NCBI GenBank assembly: GCA_964459325.1
Contig: CAYWKU010000025.1
Location: 1 to 50,080 of the forward strand
DNA from: CAYWKU01 sp964459325
GTDB taxonomy: Bacteria; RBG-13-61-14; CAYWKU01
Length of the DNA: 50,080 nt
Direction: 5' to 3'
A program made the position numbers and the translations under genes. This document shows, piece after piece, positions 7,359 through 16,339 of this stretch. Position 1 is the first letter of the stretch. Each line of letters starts with the position of its first letter. The notes beneath the pieces are model-generated. The model did no database searches. It worked only from the letters and a program-made list of their open reading frames with translations, and was not told the origin of the DNA.

Positions 7359-9446
7359 ATGGAAGAATGCAGAATGCTCAGCGCCGATGAATGCGCGGAG
7401 TTGGAAAGTTACAAGGATTTACTCAAGCTTGAATGGCCCCCCTGCCGTGCCGCCTGTCCGGTTCATGCGGACATCAGGAGCTACTTGGAAGCCATAGCGG
7501 GAGGGCGCTACGCCGAAGCGCTCGCCACCGTCCGCGAAGTGCTCCCGTTCGCCGGGGTTTGCGGCCGGGTATGCCATCATCCGTGCGAGCGCGAGTGCCG
7601 CCGCAACGACGTGGACGCCGCGCCGCATATCCGCACCCTCAAGCGATTCGTCGCCGAGTACGACTATCCCGAGCCGCCGAAAATCGAGCCTCCCGTCCAG
7701 GACAAGGAAAAGGTGGCGGTCATCGGGGCCGGCCCGAGCGGGCTTACAGCGGCGCTGGACCTTGTGAAACTCGGGTACAAACCCACGGTCTTTGAAAAGC
7801 ATCCGGTAGCGGGAGGTATGCTGGCCACCGCCATACCCCCGTACCGGCTTCCCCGGGAAGTTATACAGAAGGACGTGGATTTCATCCTGGCCCACGGAAT
7901 CGAGCTGAAAACGGAAGTAGAGGTGGGCAAGGACGTCACCATCGACAAGCTTCGGGAAGAAGGATATAAGACAATCATTGTCGCAGTGGGACTGTCGCAA
8001 AGCGTAAGCCTGCCGCTGCCGGGCGCCGATTCCGAAGGCGTGCTTCTGACCGTGCCGTTTCTGAAGGAAGTGGCCCTGGGAGGAACGCCGAAAGTCGGCA
8101 AGGACGTGGTGGTTATCGGCGGCGGCAACGTGGCCGTGGACGTGGCCCGATGCGCGGTCAGGCTGGGCGCGGACCGCGTCAGAATGGTTTGCCTGGAAAA
8201 CGAGGAGGAGCAGCCCGCCTGGCCGTGGGAAATCGAAGAGGGAGCCGAAGAGGACATCGAAACAATACACAGGCGCGGCCCGAAAGCAATCCTCGAGGAC
8301 GGCGGCAAGGTAAAGGGCATCGAGTTCAAAAAGGTTACCCGGGTGTTCGACGAAAACGGCCGGTTCAGCCCCGAGTACGATGAGTCGGATGTAATTACAC
8401 TGGATTGCGATACCGTCATATTCTCCATTGGACAGCGCAGCGATAACGACTTCGCGCAGGATTCGGACGTCGAATTTACCGACCGGGGCAGGCTGGTTTT
8501 CAATAACGAGACGGCTCAGACTTCCGCCGACGATATTTTCGCTGCCGGCGAAGTGGTCACCGGCCCCGGAGCGGCGGTGCAGGCGGTTGCAAACGGCCAC
8601 CGGGTGGCCAAGGCCGTTGACCGGTACCTGCAAGGCAAGCCGATAGCTCTCGACGAAGAAGAGCCGCCCACGATAGGTAAGCTAGAGCAGCATGTTATAG
8701 ATGAATTGCCGAAGGCCGAAAGGGCGAAAATGCCAATGGCCCCGCCGAAGGAGAGGAAGAAGAACTGGAACGAGGTGGAACTGGGGCTTTCGGAAGAGAC
8801 CGCGCTTTACGAAGCCCGCCGTTGCATGAACTGCGGCGCGGGGCCTGTGGTTATTTACACCAAGTGCGCTTCGTGCCAGAACTGCCGGCATGTCTGCCCG
8901 TTCGAGATACCGGTGGTTACCGACATCGCCCGGATGTACTCCTACCTCTGCCAGGGCTGCGGCATTTGCGCCACCGAGTGCCCGGCCAACGCTATCATAA
9001 TGGCGGGGTTCGAGCCGAGGGAGATAAAAAACCGCACCGACCAGGCGCTGGCGGCACTGGAAGGCGGCGAGCCTAAGCTGGTGGTGTTCGCATCACGGCA
9101 CAGGGCTCCGGCCGAGCTTTGCAGGGGCGAGCATCCCGAGTGCCCCATGGGTGCGCAGGAAATCTATATGCCCAGCCTGAGCATGCTGGATTTGACCGAC
9201 ATACTCTACGCCTTCGAGCAGGGCGCCGACGGGGTGCTGGTGCTCTCCTGCGGAAAAGGCGCCGACCGCTATCCCGGCGTGGAGGAGCGTGTTCAGAAGC
9301 GGATTGACCGGGCGGCGAACCTGATAGAGGAATCCGGTCTGGACAGGGAAAGGCTGAGGCTCATCGAAGGCGTCGCCGGTAACCTCGAAGAAACCGACAA
9401 GGCCATATCGGAGATGCTGGATAAAATCAAGGAGCTATCCGGCTGA
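7359..9446 (+). CDS. GltD-like FAD/NAD(P) oxidoreductase fused to ferredoxin and MvhD-like domains
   Basis: A 695-aa multidomain electron-transfer protein. Residues 1-100 form a GltD/NfnB-type N-terminal Fe-S domain (Cys 29, 33, 68, 72, 76, 80). A FAD dinucleotide fold follows (VIGAGPSG at 121-128), then an NAD(P) fold (VVVIGGGNVA, about 250-259), a two-cluster ferredoxin part (CASCQNC and CQGCGIC, about 502-545) and a C-terminal domain (about 570-690) resembling the MvhD/FlpD iron-sulfur subunit that links hydrogenases to HdrA. Directly downstream of metVF and with GGGAG before its ATG, it is likely the electron donor of that reductase, replacing the separate HdrABC-MvhD genes of Moorella-type MetFV complexes. 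Whether it bifurcates electrons is unknown. Confidence 0.85.
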   Translation: MEECRMLSADECAELESYKDLLKLEWPPCRAACPVHADIRSYLEAIAGGRYAEALATVREVLPFAGVCGRVCHHPCERECRRNDVDAAPHIRTLKRFVAEYDYPEPPKIEPPVQDKEKVAVIGAGPSGLTAALDLVKLGYKPTVFEKHPVAGGMLATAIPPYRLPREVIQKDVDFILAHGIELKTEVEVGKDVTIDKLREEGYKTIIVAVGLSQSVSLPLPGADSEGVLLTVPFLKEVALGGTPKVGKDVVVIGGGNVAVDVARCAVRLGADRVRMVCLENEEEQPAWPWEIEEGAEEDIETIHRRGPKAILEDGGKVKGIEFKKVTRVFDENGRFSPEYDESDVITLDCDTVIFSIGQRSDNDFAQDSDVEFTDRGRLVFNNETAQTSADDIFAAGEVVTGPGAAVQAVANGHRVAKAVDRYLQGKPIALDEEEPPTIGKLEQHVIDELPKAERAKMPMAPPKERKKNWNEVELGLSEETALYEARRCMNCGAGPVVIYTKCASCQNCRHVCPFEIPVVTDIARMYSYLCQGCGICATECPANAIIMAGFEPREIKNRTDQALAALEGGEPKLVVFASRHRAPAELCRGEHPECPMGAQEIYMPSLSMLDLTDILYAFEQGADGVLVLSCGKGADRYPGVEERVQKRIDRAANLIEESGLDRERLRLIEGVAGNLEETDKAISEMLDKIKELSG

Positions 9447-9481
9447 AGCTGTAATAATTTAGCTTTAAGAATTATACTCGA

Positions 9482-9511
9482 AAAGCGGCGTTTGAAAGCG
9501 CCGCTTTTTTA
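9482..9511 (+). terminator. Rho-independent terminator after the metVF operon
   Basis: AAAGCGGCG (9482-9490) pairs with CGCCGCTTT (9499-9507), 8-nt loop, followed by a T-run. It ends the metV-metF-flavoprotein transcript. Confidence 0.9.
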
Positions 9512-9750
9512 TGGCAAACCAAATGTTCCTATTCCTTTAATGGGGATTTCCACTACTTATTCACACGGCCGGAGTACGCATATATTTCGTCGCTATAAGG
9601 CATAAGCCTGGCTCATAGTATAACAATTGAAATAAAGGCGCAAGACACCGTAACGCAACTCAGGGAATTACGCGACCGATTCCACTTGCCATGGACAGCT
9701 GATGCAATAAATCTGTCTTTTTACTTTAATCGAGATGAAGAAGCGAAACG
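9512..9750. other. Gene-free spacer between convergent genes
   Basis: No supported coding region, RNA gene or strong repeat between the terminator and the end of pmbA. Confidence 0.5.
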
Positions 9751-11094
9751 CTATTCGCCGCTTATATCCACCTCGGGCACCAGCAGCGACGGCGCTCCGA
9801 CGCTGCCCAGCCACCTGAAATCTTCACCTGCCGCTTGCACCCCACCCAGCAAATCGATGATGTTACCGGCGATTGTGACGCCCTGTACCGGTTGGATAAG
9901 CTCACCGTTTTCGTACCACCACCCGTTTGCCCCGACACTGAAATCGCCCGTCACCGGATTGGCTGTATGTACCCCCATCAACTCGGTCGCCACCAGCCCG
10001 CTGCCCATTGTTTTCACCAAATCTTCGAGTTTTCCCTTTCCGGGCCTGATTATCAGGTTGGAAATGCCCGGCCTGGGAGAAGCTGTGTATCCGCCCCGTG
10101 CGGCGCTTCCGGTGGATTGAGTTCCGGCTTTCCTGGCCCACTTCAAATCATACAGAAACCCCTTCAGAACTCCTTCCTCAACCAGCGCGGTTGTACGGCG
10201 CGGTGTTCCTTCGCCGTCGAACGGGAATGTAGCCGGGCCCTCCCGGGCCAGCCCGTCATCCACGATTGTAAGCAGGGGGCTGAAGATTTTTTCGCCCTCT
10301 TTACCCGCCAGCATGCTCTTTTCTTTGCAGGCCATTTCTCCACTGAAGGAATCGCTCAACACTTCAAGCACTTCGCAAGCCGCTGTATTGCGCAAAATCA
10401 CCGGGGCCTTCCGGGTTTTAATCACGGCTGCGCCCAGCAGCATCACCGCGTCGGAAGCCGCGCGGCGCCCTGTATCTTCATAATTCAAATCCCTGTAGGT
10501 GGGAGATTGCTCGACAGCCCAGCCGCTCTGACTTTCATCACTCTCTTTCGCAACGGCCATCACCGAGGCCGAGCAGAAGTTGGACCTCGCGCGGCGGTCA
10601 AGTCCCGCGTGATTCACGATTCTGACCGTGCGGGAGCTTTCGGAGTATGTGGCGCTGCGGACCTTGTCGATACGCTTATCAAAATCCCGCGCGGCGGCTT
10701 CTACCGTAATGGAGCGGTTTATTTTTTCGGATTGCTCCGCTTCCCCGAAATCTTTGTCCCACAATTCCAGCGCGGGCGGATTCCCATCGAGAGTCGCGAA
10801 GTCCCCCTCGGGGTCGGGGTCCGAGGCTTTAGCTCCCGCCACAGCGGCTACGGCGGCTCTTTCAAGCGCTTCCGTTTCGAGTCGAGCGGTGTAGCTGAAA
10901 CCTGTACGCCCTTCGGACCTGACCCGTAACGCTATCCCGCGAGACAAACTCTTCTCAAGGTTCTCCAGCTCGCCTTCCTTCGACTCGGCGCTGAAAAGTC
11001 CGCTTCGCAGGTAATATATCTCCCAGCCGTCGGCTCCTGCATCTTTGCACGCTTGAACCCCGGTTTCAATTATTCCGTCTTCGTCCAAATCCAA
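9751..11094 (-). CDS. pmbA: TldD/PmbA family metalloprotease-like protein
   Basis: Member of the TldD/PmbA (modulator of DNA gyrase) family, 447 aa as usual. In E. coli TldD and PmbA(TldE) form a heterodimeric protease that trims microcins and unfolded peptides; the PmbA/TldE subunit lacks the metal motif, and I see no HExxxH here, so this is the PmbA side. Conserved blocks include GTPRRTTALVEEGVLKGFLYD and the C-terminal GVTIAGNIIDLL. Start is TTG at 11094 with AGGAG 5 bases upstream. It is the last gene of the recN operon; no tldD partner is visible in the window. Confidence 0.88.
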   Translation of the reverse strand: MDLDEDGIIETGVQACKDAGADGWEIYYLRSGLFSAESKEGELENLEKSLSRGIALRVRSEGRTGFSYTARLETEALERAAVAAVAGAKASDPDPEGDFATLDGNPPALELWDKDFGEAEQSEKINRSITVEAAARDFDKRIDKVRSATYSESSRTVRIVNHAGLDRRARSNFCSASVMAVAKESDESQSGWAVEQSPTYRDLNYEDTGRRAASDAVMLLGAAVIKTRKAPVILRNTAACEVLEVLSDSFSGEMACKEKSMLAGKEGEKIFSPLLTIVDDGLAREGPATFPFDGEGTPRRTTALVEEGVLKGFLYDLKWARKAGTQSTGSAARGGYTASPRPGISNLIIRPGKGKLEDLVKTMGSGLVATELMGVHTANPVTGDFSVGANGWWYENGELIQPVQGVTIAGNIIDLLGGVQAAGEDFRWLGSVGAPSLLVPEVDISGE

Positions 11095-11154
11095 ACTCCT
11101 TTGTTACCCAAAAAAAACACAACAATCGGCGAAAAAAGTTTATACAAATATGGC

Positions 11155-11646
11155 TCAGTTTTTCTTTTTTCTCCTGGTGAACTTGTTTTTGCCCCGTACA
11201 AACATCACCGCCTGCTCGTCGCATTCGGGGAATTTCATGCAGCTGAGGCAATCGGCCCACACTTTCATCGGGAGGGTATTCTTGTCCACATCCCGGAATC
11301 CGAGCCTCTTGAAAAACTCGGGCCGGTAAGTGAGGGCGAACAACTTCTTTATTCCCAGCTCCTTAGCCTCTTCCATAGCCAGGCCGACCAGTTCCTCACC
11401 CATGCCGTTGCTCCTGTGCTTCGGCTCCACGTAGAGATTGCGTATTTCCCCCAGGTCTTCCCAGCAGATGTGCAGGCTGGATACGGCGCGGATGGGGCCG
11501 CTTTTCTTCTCCCTGTATATCCAGTAATCGCGTATGAACTGATACAGGTCGTGCATCGGCCTTGGCAGGATTTCTCCGGACTCTGCCGCTTGCTGCAGGA
11601 ACATGTGCAACTGTTTTGCATCGGCCATGGTGGCTTTTTTTATCAT
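11155..11646 (-). CDS. GNAT acetyltransferase, short ArgA-type (N-acetylglutamate synthase)
   Basis: GNAT-fold acetyltransferase (163 aa). The pattern ILPRPMHDLYQFIRDY, WEDLGEIRNLYV, acetyl-CoA loop RSNGMGEEL, LTYRPEFFKRLGF and a Cys-rich tail (DCLSCMKFPECDE) matches the stand-alone ArgA-like N-acetylglutamate synthases of delta-proteobacteria-like and other anaerobes, which make the first arginine intermediate. The tail ends in a run of basic residues. Its ATG overlaps the recN stop (ATGA). Another amino-acid N-acetyltransferase role cannot be excluded. Confidence 0.75.
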   Translation of the reverse strand: MIKKATMADAKQLHMFLQQAAESGEILPRPMHDLYQFIRDYWIYREKKSGPIRAVSSLHICWEDLGEIRNLYVEPKHRSNGMGEELVGLAMEEAKELGIKKLFALTYRPEFFKRLGFRDVDKNTLPMKVWADCLSCMKFPECDEQAVMFVRGKNKFTRRKKKN

Positions 11647-13322
11647 TCTCGACTCCGAGCGCTTTCTATCATTTCCCGCGCGAGATTCCGGGTGGCGTCG
11701 GTGACTTCCACGCCTCCGAGCATTCGCGCAAGCTCCTCGACGCTTTCGCTCCCTTCGAGTTTTCTTACGCGAGTGACGGTGCGCTTATTTTTCTCTTGCT
11801 TGGCGACCCAGTAATGACTTTGAGCGAAAGCGGCTATTTGCGCAAGATGGGTTACGCACAACACCTGGGCGTTTCGGGCCAGGGAGTTGAGCTTCCGGCC
11901 CACCACTTCCGCGGCGGCGCCGCCTATTCCCGAGTCCACTTCATCGAACACCAGGGTGGGCACGTCGGCTGCTTCGGCGAGTATGGTTTTAAGCGCCAAC
12001 ATAATCCGGCTCAGCTCACCCCCGGAGGCAATTTTGACCAGTGGCTTGGGTTCCTCGCCGGGATTAGGAGATATGAAAAACTCGGCGGTTTCAGCGCCCT
12101 CCGGCCCGAGGCCGTCGGCTTCTTCGGAAGATACGAAGTTCACTCTGAAGGTGGTATTTTTCATTTTCAGCTCCGCCAACTCCTTCTGAACCTGCTTCTT
12201 TATCTTTTGCGCCGCTTTTTTCCTTCCCTCCGTAAGCTTTTCGGCAATGCCGCGGGCCCGCTCCTTTTCTTCGGCCAGCCTCGCTTTAAGCGTTTCCGTT
12301 GATTGCTCGCCTTCTTCGAGTCCCGAAATTTCAGATGCGCTTTTGTCGCGAAATTCGAGCACCGCCTCCAGCGAACCGCCGTATTTTTTGCAGAGCCTGC
12401 CCAGAAACTCCAGCCTGTCTTCCACCTCTTCCAACCTTTGCGGGTCTTCCTCGATGCCCGCTGCGTATTCCCTGGCGCCGGTGGCGGCGTCTTCGAGGGA
12501 ATACCGGCTGGAGCGGACGGTTTCCGCTATTTCCGACAAGCGCGGGTCGAGTTGCGCCGCTTCCTCGAGTGCCTGCGCCACCGCTGATATTCTGTCCACC
12601 ACGGCGTCTTCCGCGCCGTATAACGTCTCGTAAGCCTGCCCGGCGGCCTCGAGCAATTTCCGGGAGTTGCGAAGCACGTCGCGTTCCTGCTTGAGTGACT
12701 CCATTTCGTCGGGTTGTATATTGGCGGAGTTGATTTCGTTGACCACAAACTTCAGATAATCCAGCCGTGCGACCCTTTCGGCTTCGTTGCGACCGGCGTC
12801 CTCGATGCGCTTTTCGATATCCTTTATCGAGCGCCACGCGCTGCGGTATTCCCCGTAAACCTCCTCCAACCCGGCGTAACTGTCCAGCATTTTCAGGTGG
12901 GATTCGGGCTTCAGGAGCGAATGATGCTCATGCTGGCCGTAAATATCCACCAGCCCTGCGGTTATTTCGGAGAGCTTGCTTACCGGAACCATTTTGCCGT
13001 TTAAGTCCGCGCGGTTGGGGCCTTTGGTGGTAACGGTGCGGGAAACAATCAGCTCGCCGTCGGTTTCGACGCCCGCTTCTTCAAGGTTTTTCCTGACAGA
13101 GTCCCTGCTGCCGACATCGAATAACGCTTCTATGCGGGCTTCGTTAGCGCCGGTGCGAACGTACTCGGTGTAAGCCCTGCCTCCGAGTACCAGTCCCAGC
13201 GCGTCGATGATAATGCTCTTGCCGGCGCCGGTTTCGCCGCTGAGCACGCCCATGCCCGGCTCGAACTCTATTTCCAGCGAGTCGATGATTGCGAAATCTT
13301 TTATCCGGAGGGTGCGCAGCAT
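11643..13322 (-). CDS. recN: DNA repair protein RecN
   Basis: SMC-like ATPase in double-strand break repair (559 aa, full length). Walker A is GETGAGKS (29-36); long coiled-coil arms lie on either side of the centre; the ABC signature appears as ASGGELSRIMLALK and Walker B as PTLVFDEVDSGIGG near the C-terminus. The start ATG has only a weak ribosome site, consistent with coupling to the small ORF 31 bp upstream. Followed by the argA-like gene with a 4-base overlap. Confidence 0.95.
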   Translation of the reverse strand: MLRTLRIKDFAIIDSLEIEFEPGMGVLSGETGAGKSIIIDALGLVLGGRAYTEYVRTGANEARIEALFDVGSRDSVRKNLEEAGVETDGELIVSRTVTTKGPNRADLNGKMVPVSKLSEITAGLVDIYGQHEHHSLLKPESHLKMLDSYAGLEEVYGEYRSAWRSIKDIEKRIEDAGRNEAERVARLDYLKFVVNEINSANIQPDEMESLKQERDVLRNSRKLLEAAGQAYETLYGAEDAVVDRISAVAQALEEAAQLDPRLSEIAETVRSSRYSLEDAATGAREYAAGIEEDPQRLEEVEDRLEFLGRLCKKYGGSLEAVLEFRDKSASEISGLEEGEQSTETLKARLAEEKERARGIAEKLTEGRKKAAQKIKKQVQKELAELKMKNTTFRVNFVSSEEADGLGPEGAETAEFFISPNPGEEPKPLVKIASGGELSRIMLALKTILAEAADVPTLVFDEVDSGIGGAAAEVVGRKLNSLARNAQVLCVTHLAQIAAFAQSHYWVAKQEKNKRTVTRVRKLEGSESVEELARMLGGVEVTDATRNLAREMIESARSRE

Positions 13323-13353
13323 TACAGGTAAGATAGCGCGATGTGTTTAAGCT

Positions 13354-13617
13354 TCAATCAGGGTCTTTATCTTCTTCATCTTCGTCCGTGCAGATACCGC
13401 ACGATTGGCAGGTAGTGTCGGTGGAGTTTCGCCATTCGCGCATGCGGCGCTCGATTTCTTCCTCGGTAAGCGGCTCTCCCCGCCTTTCGCTGGGATTTTC
13501 CCTGGTCTGAGGTTCCTCATCCGAAGGGCGCTGACCGGCTTCTTGAGCCGCTTTCTTGTGCCGGTCGCGCTCCTGCTTGATTCGTTCGAGCTTTTTTTGT
13601 ACCTCTTCCTCGTCCAA
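13354..13617 (-). CDS. Small charged protein with C-terminal Cys motif
   Basis: 87 aa, unrecognised. An acidic/basic helical stretch (EEEVQKKLERIKQERDRHKK) is followed by a disordered-looking part and a tail with CQSCGIC, which could hold a metal. The chosen start is TTG 13617, with AAAGG 8 bases upstream; an ATG at 13695 is rejected because it lies inside the terminator hairpin of the neighbouring operon. First gene of the recN operon. Confidence 0.6.
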   Translation of the reverse strand: MDEEEVQKKLERIKQERDRHKKAAQEAGQRPSDEEPQTRENPSERRGEPLTEEEIERRMREWRNSTDTTCQSCGICTDEDEEDKDPD

Positions 13618-13681
13618 TGTCCAAGCCTTTACTTGAAAGGTTAAAAGACGGCGCCCGGTTTTAAAAGCCTGTGGGTGAAAT

Positions 13682-13706
13682 AAAAAGCCCGGCAAAATCG
13701 CCGGGC
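13682..13706 (-). terminator. Terminator of the por-nuo operon
   Basis: Read on the minus strand: GCCCGGC (13706-13700), 6-nt loop, GCCGGGC (13693-13687), then TTTTT. It lies 30 bases beyond the last gene of the operon. Confidence 0.9.
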
Positions 13707-13735
13707 CATGTGTTTGAGTTAAATTTGAAGTAAAA

Positions 13736-14464
13736 TTACTTATTCCGGCAGGTCATGCAGACCTTGAGTTCCTTGAGAGGGGTTTTGTACTTCTTGGACA
13801 GGTATTCGAGCTGGTATCGGGGCGCGGTGTATTCACCGCAAACGGGGCATTTTTCCATCGGGAACTTGTTGCCCCAAATCTCCCTGACTCCGCCTTTTTC
13901 CTTCATTTGGATGGAGCCGGTGGGGCAGGACCAGTAACATGCGCCGCAACCTATGCACATGGCGGGCGGCTCCCCGAACGGCGTCCCCATCTCGCGATGC
14001 ATGCCGCGACCGCTGAAGGTGAGAGCGTGCACACCGACAACTTCGTCGCACACCCTGACGCAGACGCCGCAGAGTATGCACTTTTCGTGGCCCTCGTCCA
14101 CCGGGAAGCGCGGTTTTTCCAGGCCCATATCCAGCGCCATCTTCTCGATAATTTCGCTTTCGGAATTTCGCGCCCAGTGCAGCTCGATAACCCCCCGGCG
14201 CAGCCGCTTAATCTTTTCACTGTTGGTGATAAATTCCGTGCCCTCGTCCGCCACCTGGTAGTTGCAGCTGGTGACGATTTTGGTGCGGTTGCCTTTCTTT
14301 GCCTCCACCAGGCACAGCCTGCATGCGCCATAGGGCGTTATGTCGTCCATGTAGCAAAGGTGAGGGATGTCGATGCCCCGATTTAAGAGCTCCGGCAGTA
14401 GATACCGCCCGCGAGGCACGCTGACTTCTTCGCCGTCTATCTTGATTTTCACTACGTTAGCCAT
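13736..14464 (-). CDS. NuoG/HoxU-like iron-sulfur subunit
   Basis: 242-aa electron-transfer subunit equal to the N-terminal part of NuoG (HoxU, HydA N-terminus). It has a plant-type [2Fe-2S] domain (HLCYMDD, CRLCLVE, C67), the distal His-Cys region LHWARNSES, two [4Fe-4S] motifs (CILCGVCVRVC and CIGCGACYWSC) and an extra Cys pair module at the end (CPVCGEY...CMTCRNK). No molybdopterin or hydrogenase domain is attached. It would wire the NuoF flavin to the 2-oxoacid oxidoreductase. Last gene before the terminator, 21 bp after nuoF. Confidence 0.88.
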   Translation of the reverse strand: MANVVKIKIDGEEVSVPRGRYLLPELLNRGIDIPHLCYMDDITPYGACRLCLVEAKKGNRTKIVTSCNYQVADEGTEFITNSEKIKRLRRGVIELHWARNSESEIIEKMALDMGLEKPRFPVDEGHEKCILCGVCVRVCDEVVGVHALTFSGRGMHREMGTPFGEPPAMCIGCGACYWSCPTGSIQMKEKGGVREIWGNKFPMEKCPVCGEYTAPRYQLEYLSKKYKTPLKELKVCMTCRNK

Positions 14465-14485
14465 AACAAAAAACCCCTCGGTAGA

Positions 14486-16339
14486 TTACTTAATGTTTAC
14501 AGCGTCGTATTTGCAGACCTCATAGCAGACGCCGCAGCGAATGCATTTATCGGGATTGATTTCATGTACTTCCTTCTTTTTGCCCCTGATGGCGTTGGAA
14601 GGACAGTTGAGGTAGCAGACATGACATCCGGTGCATTTGCGTTTGTCTATTTTGAAAGTGATTAACCCCTTGCAAACCTTGGCCGGGCATTTCTTTTTAA
14701 ATATATGAGCATCATATTCGTCGCGGAAGTACTTCAACGTAGTCAAAACCGGGTTGGGCGCCGTACCCGCCAGGGCGCATTCGCTGGCTCCGCCTATAAC
14801 TTCGCATAAGTCCTCGATAAGCTCGATGTCTTCCTTTTTACCTCCACCGTTGGTTATTCGCTCGAATACCTCGCCCAACCTGCGGAGTCCGTCACGGCAG
14901 GTGGTGCATTTGCCGCAGCTTTCTTCGGCCAGGAAGTTGGTGTAATACCTGGCCACGTCCACCATGCAGGTGTCTTCGTCCATGACAATCATACCGCCGG
15001 AGCCCATCATGGAGCCGGCTTCGTCCAAGCTTTCGAAATCCACGGGCAGGTCGAGGTGCTGCTCGGCCAGCACTCCGCCGGAGGGGCCGCCGGTCTGAAC
15101 GCCTTTGAACTTCTTCCCGTTCCGAATGCCGCCGCCGATGTCGTATATAATCTCCTTGAGGGTGATACCCATCGGCACTTCCACCAGTCCGGTGTTGTTG
15201 ATTTTTCCCACCAGGCTGAACACCTTGGTGCCCTTGCTGTTATCTGTGCCGATTTTTGAGTACCAGCCGGAGCCGTTTCTTATAATCAGGGGGACGTTGG
15301 CCCATGTTTCGACGTTGTTGAGGTTGGAGGGTTTCCCATGCAGGCCGCTTTCCACGGTATGGATGTTTTTGGCCCGAGGTTCTCCGACTTTTCCTTCCAA
15401 ACTCGCCATCAGGGCGGTACTTTCGCCGCAAACGAAAGCTCCTCCGCCCCGGCGTATTTCAATACCGAAATCCAGGCCGGAGCCGAGGATGTTTTTGCCG
15501 AGAAGTCCCGCTTTGCGGGCATCGTCCAGCGCCTTCGACAGGTTGCGCACCGCCAGCGGGTATTCGTTGCGGACGTAAACGTATCCGACGGGGTTGCCGC
15601 CGATGGCCCATGCTCCGATAACCATGCCCTCGATGACGCTGTGGGGATTGCCTTCCAGTATGGAACGATCCATGTAAGCGCCGGGGTCGCCTTCATCGCC
15701 GTTGCATATGATGTAATGGACGTCGCCGTGCGCTTCCCGGCAAGTGGCCCATTTCCGGCCGGTGGGGAATCCGCCGCCGCCGCGCCCTCTTAGCCCCGAC
15801 TTTTTCACCTCATCTATGATTTTGTCGGAGTCCATCTCGAACAGCGCTTTGGACAGGGCCGTATATCCGCCGATGGCCAGGTAATCGTCCAGGCTTGTGG
15901 GGTCGATATGGCCGTTCTGGGCCAGCAGGAGGCGGTTCTGCTTCTGGTAGAACGGCACGTCCTCCTCGGTGAGCTTGCTTTCACCGGTGCCGATGTCCTT
16001 GTAAAGGAGCCGGTCTACAACTTCGCCGTTCTTGAGCGTCTGGTCCACTATTTCGGGGGCGTCTGAGGGCTTCAGGCCCACGTAGAAAATTCCCCGGGGA
16101 TGGATGCTCATCAATGGCCCCTGCTCGCACAATCCGCGGCAGCCGGTATTGCGTATTTCCACCTTTTTGGACAGACCCTTCTTCTTAAGCTCCTTAATCA
16201 GAGCATTCCGCACTTCACCCGCGCCGGTGGATTCGCAACTGGTGCTCGAGCAGAAACCGACCCAGAGCTTATTTGGATCGCGCTTTTCGAGTACCTTTTG
16301 CCTTTGATTTTCCAGATCTTGAGGACTTTTTAGCTTCAT
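14486..16339 (-). CDS. NuoF-like NADH-binding flavoprotein (HndC/HydB type)
   Basis: 617-aa diaphorase subunit. It has an N-terminal thioredoxin-like [2Fe-2S] domain (Cys 30, 35, 67, 71), FMN/NAD(H)-binding core with GRGGGGFPTGRKW, the ESCGKCTTCRDG motif for a [4Fe-4S] cluster, and a C-terminal two-cluster ferredoxin (CTGCHVCYLNC, CIRCGVCYEVC). This is the architecture of HydB/HndC in NAD-linked bifurcating hydrogenases, yet no hydrogenase is present. It sits between nuoE-like and nuoG-like genes, downstream of porCDAB, and its first 71 bases overlap nuoE. Confidence 0.92.
   Translation of the reverse strand: MKLKSPQDLENQRQKVLEKRDPNKLWVGFCSSTSCESTGAGEVRNALIKELKKKGLSKKVEIRNTGCRGLCEQGPLMSIHPRGIFYVGLKPSDAPEIVDQTLKNGEVVDRLLYKDIGTGESKLTEEDVPFYQKQNRLLLAQNGHIDPTSLDDYLAIGGYTALSKALFEMDSDKIIDEVKKSGLRGRGGGGFPTGRKWATCREAHGDVHYIICNGDEGDPGAYMDRSILEGNPHSVIEGMVIGAWAIGGNPVGYVYVRNEYPLAVRNLSKALDDARKAGLLGKNILGSGLDFGIEIRRGGGAFVCGESTALMASLEGKVGEPRAKNIHTVESGLHGKPSNLNNVETWANVPLIIRNGSGWYSKIGTDNSKGTKVFSLVGKINNTGLVEVPMGITLKEIIYDIGGGIRNGKKFKGVQTGGPSGGVLAEQHLDLPVDFESLDEAGSMMGSGGMIVMDEDTCMVDVARYYTNFLAEESCGKCTTCRDGLRRLGEVFERITNGGGKKEDIELIEDLCEVIGGASECALAGTAPNPVLTTLKYFRDEYDAHIFKKKCPAKVCKGLITFKIDKRKCTGCHVCYLNCPSNAIRGKKKEVHEINPDKCIRCGVCYEVCKYDAVNIK

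Noticed and set aside
7419..8633. 404-codon minus-strand frame within the GltD-MvhD gene
   Set aside because: Antisense of a well-supported protein with clear FAD and Fe-S motifs.
13618..13695. ATG start at 13695 for the small protein before recN
   Set aside because: It lies inside the por-nuo terminator hairpin and has no ribosome site; TTG 13617 has one.
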